DNA of 64,000 bases. Origin: an uncultured Blautia sp. (GTDB lineage Bacteria; Bacillota; Clostridia; Lachnospirales; Lachnospiraceae). Location: assembly GCA_934364795.1 (NCBI GenBank), contig CAKRMK010000006.1, forward strand, positions 1 through 64,000, in the 5' to 3' direction. The notes beneath the pieces were generated by a model that was given only the letters and a program-made list of their open reading frames with translations, was not told the origin of the DNA and did not search any database. Below are positions 1 to 6,924 of this stretch, one piece after another. A program made the translations under genes and the position numbers. How positions within the stretch are numbered: the stretch's first letter is position 1; every line of letters starts with the position of its first letter.

Positions 1-84
1 TTGCGGACAAAAAGAACTTATTTTTGTGCATTTTTCTGTATTTGCTCATTTATAAGTTATTATTTATGCATTTTATAGCACTGT

Positions 85-285
85 CAGTCCCCAGCGGTTT
101 TGCAAGGTATATTCCTTAGCAGACCATTTCAGGAGCGCTTTTAATGTAGCAAAGATCCACTGGTTACAAAGACTTGGCGCGAGGGCTCTCCCGAGCGTCT
201 TAGTCGCAGTTACCAGTTAGCTTTGCGGAATGTTGCTCCGGTCTGCGTGGAATATACCTTGCAAAACCGCGTCCGGGAAACCAAC
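85..285 (+). ncRNA. Putative rod-shaped structured RNA, 6S-like
   Basis: A perfect 22-bp inverted repeat (94-115 with 249-270) closes a region of about 180 nt. Inside it further helices stack: 119-125 with 240-246, 132-136 with 235-239, 149-154 with 221-226, 159-164 with 212-217 and 169-173 with 197-201. A short extra helix pairs 88-91 with 275-278. The result is one long rod with a large internal loop near 137-148/227-234 and an apical hairpin. 6S RNA, which binds RNA polymerase by mimicking an open promoter, has this length and shape. The strand is uncertain; plus is preferred because a weak -10-like TTATAG at 73-78 would start the RNA near 85. No clear U-tract terminator is visible on either side. 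The shape is seen directly; the 6S assignment is inference. Confidence 0.45.
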
Positions 286-380
286 CCTTACCACATTAAA
301 TAGCAACTTTGCATAAAAAAACAGACACCACCGGCTCCCATGCTGTCCCACATATCAAGTCTCTCCGGCAATATCTGTTT

Positions 381-417
381 TTAACAATTGTTAATGTGCA
401 CCCTCCCTGGTGGTGCA
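381..417 (-). terminator. Palindrome and hairpin downstream of the HPr-like gene
   Basis: Just past the stop of the HPr-like gene the minus strand carries a 6-bp hairpin (397-402 with 412-417), then the perfect 14-bp palindrome TTAACAATTGTTAA at 381-394. The hairpin could end the transcript, but there is no long U-tract right after it. The palindrome could instead be a protein-binding site. Confidence 0.3.
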
Positions 418-440
418 AGCCCCCTGCCCTTTTACGGCAG

Positions 441-668
441 TTAAGCAACTGCAAACTTCTGTAATGTACGATTAAATTCCTTGCTCTCGCCATGGCACTG
501 CACAGTAAGTACCTGTGTGAGATCCATGCTAAAAACTCCCAGAATGGATTTTGCATCAATGATGATTCTGTTATAAAATACATCTATGTCAAAATCGCAT
601 TTACCGGCTGCCTTTACGAATTCCTGAACATCTTCCTTCGCATTCAGCTTGATCTGCTTCTGACACAT
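441..668 (-). CDS. HPr-like protein lacking the phosphorylatable histidine
   Basis: This 75-residue protein aligns with PTS phosphocarrier HPr over nearly its whole length. The N-terminal strand MCQKQIKLNA matches MAQKTFKVTA of Bacillus HPr, and the segment KSILGVFSMDL around residues 40-50 matches the regulatory-serine loop KSIMGVMSLGI. The loop with the active-site histidine (GIHARP in HPr) is missing: the sequence goes from NAKEDVQEF straight into the first helix. It therefore cannot carry phosphate by the normal His route. The serine site is kept, as in Crh, the catabolite-repression paralogue, so a CcpA cofactor or other regulatory role is possible but is inference. It has its own consensus promoter and lies downstream of purF in the same direction. 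The start is preceded by an AAGGGTG-like ribosome site. Confidence 0.75.
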   Translation of the reverse strand: MCQKQIKLNAKEDVQEFVKAAGKCDFDIDVFYNRIIIDAKSILGVFSMDLTQVLTVQCHGESKEFNRTLQKFAVA

Positions 669-721
669 TTTTAATCACCCTTTCTGTTTTGCAGGAATGT
701 TGTTTTCCCTGATTGAGGCAC

Positions 722-750
722 ATTATGCACCCGGTCTCGGTTTTTGTCAA
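722..750 (-). promoter_or_regulatory. Sigma-A promoter of the HPr-like gene
   Basis: On the minus strand TTGACA (745-750) is followed after exactly 17 bp by CATAAT (722-727). It lies 54 bp upstream of the HPr-like start codon and points at it, so the gene can be expressed independently of purF. Confidence 0.75.
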
Positions 751-793
751 GTTTTTTCTTGTACACTTTTTCGTAACATTTTGGAAATAAATA

Positions 794-821
794 TACCGAT
801 TGCACAATTTTGCAACCGGTA
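794..821 (-). terminator. Hairpin downstream of purF
   Basis: An 11-bp stem with one G-U pair (794-804 with 811-821, 6-nt loop) follows the purF stop and is followed on the minus strand by a T-rich stretch. It probably ends the purF transcript before the HPr promoter. Confidence 0.55.
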
Positions 822-891
822 TTTTATGAATTATATACATTTTTATTGTTAGATTTGCTCTATAGCAAAAAGGACAGCTTATTTTTTCATT

Positions 892-2316
892 CTATATCTT
901 ATGAATTTCAAAATCATTTTGTAAATTATTCTCATCCGGAATTTCCATAGGATATTTTCCATCAAAGCATGCCTTGCAAATAGGAAGTCCCCCAGCCATG
1001 CCTTCCAGATAATCGATCTGCATATAGCCAAGAGAATCAGCACCGATCATCTTACAGATTTCCTCTGTGGAATGCTGTGCTGCAATGAGCTGGTCATTGC
1101 TTGGTACATCTGTTCCAAAATAGCAGGGATGTAAAAATGGCGGAGAACTGATCCTTACATGAACCTCCAGGGCACCTGCCTCCTTCAGCATCCGGATCAG
1201 ATTGGCAATGGTGGTTCCACGGACAATAGAATCATCCACAAGCACAATACGTTTGCCTTTCACCACTGCCTCCAAAACGCTTAATTTCAGATGGACACTG
1301 GATTCTCTTTCTTTCTGGGTAGGTTTGATAAAGGTTCTGCCGATGTAAGAGTTTTTATAAAACGCAAAGCCAAAGGGAATACCGGATTCTTCAGAGAAAC
1401 CTTTTGCAGCCGGAAGACCGGATTCCGGTACACCTGTAACAAGATCTGCCTCTACAGGATAAGACTTTGCAAGGGATTTTCCTCCCCGGATACGGGCATC
1501 ATAAACCTTCACGCCGTCCATAGTACTGTCCAGTCTTGCAAAATAGATATATTCAAATACACAATGAGCACGGGTTTTTACAGTATCCGCAAGGGTCATG
1601 TCGGACTTGATTCCATCGCGGCTGATGGTCACCATCTCTCCTGGCTTAATATCGCGGATAAACTCTGCACCAACAGAAGTAAGAGCACAGCTTTCAGATG
1701 CCAGAACATAGGCATTGTCTCTTTTTCCAAGACAGAGAGGTTTCAGTCCGTAAGGATCACGAACTCCAATCAGTTTACGCGGACTCATGATCACAAGACC
1801 ATAGGCCCCCTGAAGCTTCTTTGCTGTATTAAGGACAGCCTCCTCTACACATCTGGTATGTACCCGTTCCCTTGCCACATGAAAAGCAATCACTTCTGAA
1901 TCTGTGGTTGTGTGAAAAACAGCTCCGCTCTGGATCAGCTCCCACTTCAGGGCTTTTGTATTTACAAGGTTTCCATTATGTGCCAGCGCCAGACTTCCCT
2001 TTACATAAGATAAAACCAGAGGCTGTGCATTCTCCGCAACAGAAGCTCCCGTAGTGGAATACCGTACATGTCCGATTCCAATATCACCTTGCATCTTATG
2101 AAGTGTTTCCTCACGAAGTACCTCACTTACCAGGCCCAGATCCTTGTGAAATTTCACATTTCCAATGGGTCCTCTGGTATCTGAAACTGCAAGGCCGCAG
2201 GCTTCCTGTCCACGATGCTGCAGGGATGTAAGACCATAGTAAATAGAAGATGTCACATCATTTCCATCCAGGTCATAGATTCCAAAGACACCGCATTCTT
2301 CTTTAATCTCTGCCAT
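892..2316 (-). CDS. purF: Amidophosphoribosyltransferase (glutamine PRPP amidotransferase)
   Basis: PurF makes 5-phosphoribosylamine from PRPP and glutamine, the first committed step of purine synthesis. The protein has 474 residues from the chosen start. An in-frame ATG 30 bp upstream exists, but AAGGAGG lies just before the internal ATG at 2316. From there the protein begins with a 7-residue propeptide (MAEIKEE) before the catalytic CGVFG cysteine of the class II glutaminase domain. The C-terminal half is the phosphoribosyltransferase domain with the PRPP loop VLVDDSIVRGTT. Cysteines in AHCVFEY, HPCYFG and PICKACF match the ligands of the oxygen-sensitive 4Fe-4S cluster of the Bacillus-type enzyme. 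It is transcribed alone from a strong promoter; no other pur gene is in the window. Confidence 0.97.
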   Translation of the reverse strand: MAEIKEECGVFGIYDLDGNDVTSSIYYGLTSLQHRGQEACGLAVSDTRGPIGNVKFHKDLGLVSEVLREETLHKMQGDIGIGHVRYSTTGASVAENAQPLVLSYVKGSLALAHNGNLVNTKALKWELIQSGAVFHTTTDSEVIAFHVARERVHTRCVEEAVLNTAKKLQGAYGLVIMSPRKLIGVRDPYGLKPLCLGKRDNAYVLASESCALTSVGAEFIRDIKPGEMVTISRDGIKSDMTLADTVKTRAHCVFEYIYFARLDSTMDGVKVYDARIRGGKSLAKSYPVEADLVTGVPESGLPAAKGFSEESGIPFGFAFYKNSYIGRTFIKPTQKERESSVHLKLSVLEAVVKGKRIVLVDDSIVRGTTIANLIRMLKEAGALEVHVRISSPPFLHPCYFGTDVPSNDQLIAAQHSTEEICKMIGADSLGYMQIDYLEGMAGGLPICKACFDGKYPMEIPDENNLQNDFEIHKI

Positions 2317-2385
2317 TTGTTTTTCCTCCTTGGTACTGACTTTCATAATCGAAATGTCTTTTTAGTAGTAGTCGAAACATAAAAA

Positions 2386-2413
2386 ATTATAATTGAAGAA
2401 ACCCATTTGTCAA
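2386..2413 (-). promoter_or_regulatory. Sigma-A promoter of purF
   Basis: The minus strand shows TTGACA (2408-2413), a 16-bp spacer and TATAAT (2386-2391), about 70 bp upstream of the purF start. The predicted leader is only about 60 nt and holds no purine riboswitch. Confidence 0.8.
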
Positions 2414-2492
2414 GTGCGCCTGTTCAAATTTTGTCAAGAACTTTTTTTAGGTTTTTACAAAAATCTTTTGGAAATTTTTTTCAAAAAACCTA

Positions 2493-2520
2493 TTGACAAT
2501 CGGATTTTTTTGAGTATACT
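2493..2520 (+). promoter_or_regulatory. Sigma-A promoter of glnN
   Basis: TTGACA (2493-2498), a 16-bp spacer and TATACT (2515-2520) face glnN. Transcription should begin near 2527, immediately before the attenuator hairpin, leaving a leader of about 205 nt. Confidence 0.75.
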
Positions 2521-2529
2521 ACAGGACAT

Positions 2530-2579
2530 AAAGCAAAGGCGCTTTGGATTACAGATTTGTATCCAAGGTGCCTTTTTTT
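2530..2579 (+). promoter_or_regulatory. Intrinsic attenuator in the glnN leader, possibly ANTAR-controlled
   Basis: A 14-bp stem with two G-U pairs (2536-2549 with 2561-2574) followed by a seven-T run (2573-2579) is a convincing terminator located between the promoter and glnN. Its 5' arm overlaps an alternative hairpin, AAAGC (2530-2534) with GCTTT (2541-2545), whose six-base loop AAAGGC has A at position 1 and G at position 4. ANTAR-domain antiterminators recognise hexaloops with that A1/G4 pattern, and such systems control nitrogen genes. Only one such hairpin is visible, whereas the published motif has two, so the ANTAR link is inference. The terminator itself is seen directly. Confidence 0.65.
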
Positions 2580-2734
2580 ATTTTGAAAGTCCCGGACAAC
2601 ATTTATGAATGGGTCAGGCCGTATGAATAAATAAGGGATTATGAACACGGCTGGCAGCTGAATAGGACGCCACAGGCGGCAGACAGCTGGCTTTCCTAAA
2701 AGAAAGAATGAAAGATGAAAGGAGCGTATCTGTT

Positions 2735-4834
2735 ATGACACAGAATATTCCCGAAATTTATGGAAGCCTTGTTTTCAATGACAGGATCATGCGTAGTAAA
2801 TTACCAAAGGACATGTATAAGGCACTGAAAAAGACCATCGAAAATGGTACTCACCTGGAGCTTGATGTTGCGAATTCAGTTGCAGTTGCCATGAAGGAAT
2901 GGGCAATCGAAAATGGTGCTACTCATTATACACACTGGTTCCAGCCTATGACAAACGTAACTGCTGAAAAACATGACAGTTTCATTTCTCCAACAGGTGA
3001 CGGACAGGTGATCATGGATTTCTCCGGTAAGGAACTTGTAAAAGGTGAGCCGGATGCTTCCAGTTTCCCGTCTGGCGGTCTTCGTGCTACCTTTGAAGCA
3101 AGAGGATACACAGCATGGGATCCTACTTCACCGGCATTTATTAAAGATGGAACCCTTTACATTCCTACTGCTTTCTGTTCTTACAGCGGTGAGGCTCTTG
3201 ATAAAAAGACTCCTCTCCTTCGCTCCATGGATACCTTAAATAAAGCAGCCGTAAATATGCTTCACATACTTGGAAACAAGGGAATCAAACATGTTTCCAC
3301 AACAGTTGGACCAGAGCAGGAATACTTCCTTGTTCCAAAGGAACTTTATAAAGAAAGAAAAGACCTTGTATTTTGCGGACGTACCTTACTTGGTGCTCCT
3401 GCTCCAAAAGGTCAGGAAATGGAAGACCATTACTTTGGAACTTTAAAACCAAAGGTTGCAGCTTATATGCATGACCTTGATGTAGAGCTGTGGAAGCTTG
3501 GTATTCCGGCAAAAACAAAACATAACGAAGTTGCTCCTGCACAGCATGAGCTGGCTCCTGTATTTGATACCACAAACGTAGCAGTTGACCACAACCAGCT
3601 TACCATGGAAATCATGAAAAAGGTTGCAGATAAACATGATCTTGTCTGCCTGCTTCATGAAAAACCATTTGAGGGAATCAACGGAAGCGGTAAACATAAC
3701 AACTGGTCCATGATCACAGATGATGGTGTAAACCTTCTGGATCCTGGAAAAACACCGGCTGAAAATATTCAGTTCCTTGTATTCCTTATGTCTGTTATCA
3801 AGGCAGTTGACGAATATGCAGATCTTCTTCGTATTTCCGTTGCGAGTGCAGGAAATGACCACAGACTTGGCGCAAACGAGGCTCCGCCTGCAGTTGTATC
3901 CATTTTCCTTGGTGATGAGCTGACAGAAGTTCTTAAATCCATCGAAAACGATACATACTTTACCTCTCATGGTGCAGTACAGATGGATATCGGAGCTACT
4001 GTTTTACCACACTTTGTAAAAGATAATACCGACAGAAACCGTACTTCTCCATTTGCATTTACCGGAAACAAATTTGAATTCCGTATGCTGGGTTCTGCTG
4101 CTTCTGTTGCAAACCCGAATATCGTATTAAATACTGCAGTTGCCGAAGCACTTGATCAGTTTGCAAAAGAACTGGAAGGTGTTGCTCCGGAGGATATGGA
4201 ACATGCAGTACATGAACTGATTAAGAGAGCCATTAAGAAACATAAACGTGTTATCTTTAACGGCAATGGTTATACAGATGAGTGGATTGAAGAGGCCAAA
4301 AAACGTGGTCTTTACAATCTGAAATCTACCCCTGATGCTCTTCCTATGTGGATTGCACAGAAGAATATTGATCTGTTCACAAAGCACAGCATCTTCACCA
4401 GCGAAGAACTTCATTCCCGCTACGAGATCTGGCTTGAGAACTATTCCAAGACCATTAACATTGAATCCAATACAATGGTAGAAATGGTTCAGAAGGATCT
4501 TCTTCCGGCTGTAATGTCTTATATAGAAGAAATTGCTAGCACTGCAAGCCTGAAGGTTTCTGTAGTACCGGGAATTTCCTGTGAAAGTGAAACCGCTCTT
4601 CTTACAAAGCTTTCCGGACTTCAGGATGCTATGACAAAAGGACTGGAGAAATTAAAAGCAGATACTGCAAAAGCAAGAAGCACTGAGGATGTTCTTGAAA
4701 ATGCAAAGCTTTACCAGTCTGAAGTACTTGAAGACATGGAAGAGCTTAGAAAGGCAGCTGACGAAGCAGAAACACTGATTCCAGATGACCTGCTTCCATA
4801 TCCTACTTACGGCAAACTGCTGTTCTATATCTAA
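2735..4834 (+). CDS. glnN: Glutamine synthetase type III
   Basis: GSIII makes glutamine from glutamate, ammonium and ATP in the cytoplasm. The protein has 699 residues, the normal GSIII length and much longer than the roughly 450 of GSI. The family signature around residues 105-135 is present (DASSFPSGGLRATFEARGYT, followed by AWDPTSPAF). Catalytic-core motifs such as GPEQEYFLV and FEGINGSGKHNNWS follow, then FRMLGSAASVANPN. The start at 2735 is preceded by AAAGGAG; an in-frame ATG 27 bp upstream lacks a good ribosome site. The gene sits behind an attenuator and just before the ammonium transporter fused to PII, so the two form a nitrogen-assimilation unit. Confidence 0.97.
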   Translation: MTQNIPEIYGSLVFNDRIMRSKLPKDMYKALKKTIENGTHLELDVANSVAVAMKEWAIENGATHYTHWFQPMTNVTAEKHDSFISPTGDGQVIMDFSGKELVKGEPDASSFPSGGLRATFEARGYTAWDPTSPAFIKDGTLYIPTAFCSYSGEALDKKTPLLRSMDTLNKAAVNMLHILGNKGIKHVSTTVGPEQEYFLVPKELYKERKDLVFCGRTLLGAPAPKGQEMEDHYFGTLKPKVAAYMHDLDVELWKLGIPAKTKHNEVAPAQHELAPVFDTTNVAVDHNQLTMEIMKKVADKHDLVCLLHEKPFEGINGSGKHNNWSMITDDGVNLLDPGKTPAENIQFLVFLMSVIKAVDEYADLLRISVASAGNDHRLGANEAPPAVVSIFLGDELTEVLKSIENDTYFTSHGAVQMDIGATVLPHFVKDNTDRNRTSPFAFTGNKFEFRMLGSAASVANPNIVLNTAVAEALDQFAKELEGVAPEDMEHAVHELIKRAIKKHKRVIFNGNGYTDEWIEEAKKRGLYNLKSTPDALPMWIAQKNIDLFTKHSIFTSEELHSRYEIWLENYSKTINIESNTMVEMVQKDLLPAVMSYIEEIASTASLKVSVVPGISCESETALLTKLSGLQDAMTKGLEKLKADTAKARSTEDVLENAKLYQSEVLEDMEELRKAADEAETLIPDDLLPYPTYGKLLFYI

Positions 4835-4859
4835 GCATACATCATTTTTACTGGTAAAT

Positions 4860-4945
4860 ACAGGGGATATCTGTTATGAAACTCTACTTCATAATTCATT
4901 ATCGATTTCCTCATCCATTAATCACACGATATGGGTATCCCCTGT
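4860..4945 (+). other. Long-range stem-loop after glnN
   Basis: A perfect 10-bp stem (4860-4869 with 4936-4945) encloses 66 nt and is followed by TTTT. Inside lies a second perfect hairpin of 7 bp (4874-4880 with 4888-4894). It may be an elaborate terminator for glnN or part of a structured leader for amt. No known riboswitch was recognised. Confidence 0.4.
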
Positions 4946-4977
4946 TTTACATATTTTTATATGGTTATAAAATCGTA

Positions 4978-5022
4978 AAGGCGCGAGAAGGAAAACAAAA
5001 GTTTTCTCTTTCGTGCCTTTTT
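4978..5022 (+). terminator. Intrinsic terminator or attenuator between glnN and amt
   Basis: A 19-bp stem with one mismatch and three G-U pairs (4978-4996 with 5001-5019), an AAAA loop and a run of five T residues (5018-5022) lies 38 bp before the amt start. It ends glnN transcripts or acts as an attenuator for amt. No consensus promoter is evident between it and the amt ribosome site, so amt may depend on read-through. Confidence 0.75.
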
Positions 5023-5060
5023 GATATATTAGCAATCAGCTAACGAGGGAGGAAATTATT

Positions 5061-6788
5061 ATGGATTATTCAGCAGTAAACACCATATGGGTACTTGTAG
5101 GTGCCGCGCTGGTCTTCTTTATGCAGGCCGGATTTGCAATGGTCGAAACAGGTTTCACAAGAGCCAAAAACGCAGGTAACATTATTATGAAAAACCTGAT
5201 GGATTTTTGTATCGGAACTCCGGCATTCTGGCTGGTAGGTTTTGGTATCATGTTTGGAGCAGGAAACGGATTTTTTGGAAGAATTGGAGGAATCGCTTCT
5301 GAAGCCAATTATGGAAGTGCAATGCTTCCAGATGGTGTTCCATTCTGGGCATTTCTTATTTTCCAGACTGTATTTTGTGCTACTTCTGCCACTATCGTTT
5401 CCGGTGCAATGGCAGAACGTACCAAATTCTCTTCTTATTGTGTATACAGTCTTATGATCAGCCTTGTAGTTTATCCGATTTCCGGTCACTGGATCTGGGG
5501 TGGCGGTTTTATCAGCCAGATGGGATTCCATGATTTCGCTGGTTCCTGTGCCGTTCATATGGTAGGTGGCGTAGCAGCATTTATCGGAGCGATTATTCTT
5601 GGACCTCGTATTGGAAAATATACAAAAGACGGAAAATCAAAAGCGATTCCAGGACACAACCTGACGGTCGGTGCACTTGGTGTATTCATCCTCTGGTTCT
5701 GCTGGTTTGGTTTCAACGGTGCTTCCACTGTATCTATGGAAGGTGATGCAATTGTAAGTGCCGGAAAGATTTTTGTTACCACAAACCTTGCTGCAGCAGT
5801 TGCAACTGTAACTGTTATGCTTATTACATGGGTTCGTTACAAAAAGCCAGATGTATCCATGTCCCTGAACGGTTCTCTTGCCGGCCTTGTTGCCATTACA
5901 GCAGGATGTGACACTGTATCTCCTTTATCAGCAGCAATTATCGGTATCGCAGCTGGTTTTGTTGTAGTATTTGGTATTGAATTTATTGACAAAGTATTAA
6001 AAGTAGATGACCCGGTTGGTGCTGTTGGTGTTCACGGCTTAAACGGTGCATTCGGTACTCTGGCAGTTGGTCTTTTCTCTGATGGCAGTGGTACAGACTG
6101 GAAAGGTCTTCTTGTAGGCGGCGGCTTCCATGGATTTGGCGTACAGCTTGTCGGTATGCTTATTACCATCGCATGGGTAGTTGTCACAATGACTATTATC
6201 TTCCAGGTAATCAAACATACTATGGGACTTCGTGTATCTGCTGAAGAGGAAATTCAGGGTCTTGATATGAAAGAGCATGGTCTTGCAAGTGCTTATGATG
6301 GATTTGCAATTCGTGATGCAGTTGGATCTGTTCCGGTTCCAATGGGTACTTCCAAAGAATTTACTTCTGTTCCAAGACCTTCTGCTCCGACTGAATTTGT
6401 TCCGGAGCTTCCAAAAGACGGTGTCCACAAACTTACAAAAGTGGTAATCATTACAAGACAGAACAAGCTTGAAGAGTTCATGCAGGCTATGAATGAAATT
6501 GGTGTAACCGGTATTACCATTACAAACGTTCTTGGCTGTGGTGTTCAAAAAGGTGCTCCTGCTTACTACCGTGGCGTTGAAATGGATATGAACCTGCTTC
6601 CAAAGGTTAAGATTGAAATTGTAGTCAGCCTTGTTCCTGTTCAGAAAGTAATTGAAACAGCCAAGAGAGTTCTTCATACCGGTCAGATCGGTGATGGAAA
6701 AGTATTTGTTTACGACATTGAAAACGTTGTTAAGATCAGAACCGGTGAGGAAGGTTACCTGGCATTACAGGACACTGAAGCAGAATAA
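5061..6788 (+). CDS. amt: Ammonium transporter with fused C-terminal PII domain
   Basis: Residues 1 to about 405 form an Amt/Rh channel with eleven predicted membrane helices. The pore twin-histidine contexts are seen in CAVHMVGGVAAF and VGVHGLNGAFG. After a linker of about 50 residues, residues 456-560 are a complete GlnB/GlnK-type PII domain with beta strand HKLTKVVIITR, T-loop VQKGAPAYYRGVE and the strand LLPKVKIEIVVSLVP. PII normally is a separate trimer that plugs Amt when nitrogen is plentiful; here the plug is covalently attached and the stoichiometry is fixed. The T-loop keeps the tyrosine position modified by uridylylation in other bacteria. No separate glnK lies nearby. The ribosome site GGGAGG precedes the ATG. 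It lies downstream of glnN. Confidence 0.96.
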   Translation: MDYSAVNTIWVLVGAALVFFMQAGFAMVETGFTRAKNAGNIIMKNLMDFCIGTPAFWLVGFGIMFGAGNGFFGRIGGIASEANYGSAMLPDGVPFWAFLIFQTVFCATSATIVSGAMAERTKFSSYCVYSLMISLVVYPISGHWIWGGGFISQMGFHDFAGSCAVHMVGGVAAFIGAIILGPRIGKYTKDGKSKAIPGHNLTVGALGVFILWFCWFGFNGASTVSMEGDAIVSAGKIFVTTNLAAAVATVTVMLITWVRYKKPDVSMSLNGSLAGLVAITAGCDTVSPLSAAIIGIAAGFVVVFGIEFIDKVLKVDDPVGAVGVHGLNGAFGTLAVGLFSDGSGTDWKGLLVGGGFHGFGVQLVGMLITIAWVVVTMTIIFQVIKHTMGLRVSAEEEIQGLDMKEHGLASAYDGFAIRDAVGSVPVPMGTSKEFTSVPRPSAPTEFVPELPKDGVHKLTKVVIITRQNKLEEFMQAMNEIGVTGITITNVLGCGVQKGAPAYYRGVEMDMNLLPKVKIEIVVSLVPVQKVIETAKRVLHTGQIGDGKVFVYDIENVVKIRTGEEGYLALQDTEAE

Positions 6789-6834
6789 CAGATTTACTTA
6801 GACAACTTTTACTACATTTTTGTTTCCCTTATTG

Positions 6835-6904
6835 CGGAAGAGAAAGACTTATGAAAGCTTTCTCTTCCGTAAAAAAACCTCTGAACGAATCCAGAGGTTT
6901 TTTT
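6835..6904 (+). terminator. Double terminator after amt, second one bidirectional
   Basis: The first is a perfect 12-bp hairpin (6835-6846 with 6858-6869). The second pairs 6871-6883 with 6892-6904, with A and T tracts at its ends, so it can stop amt from the left and the ABC-F gene from the right. Confidence 0.85.
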
Positions 6905-6924
6905 ACGTGTAAATCTCCTGTTTT

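Noticed and set aside
2317-2385. Possible purine riboswitch or PurR box in the purF leader
   Set aside because: The predicted leader is about 60 nt with no aptamer-like stems, and I could not recognise a PurBox pair.
3443-3970. Open frame of 175 codons antisense to glnN
   Set aside because: It is fully inside glnN, with low-complexity Cys/Phe-rich translation and no ribosome site.
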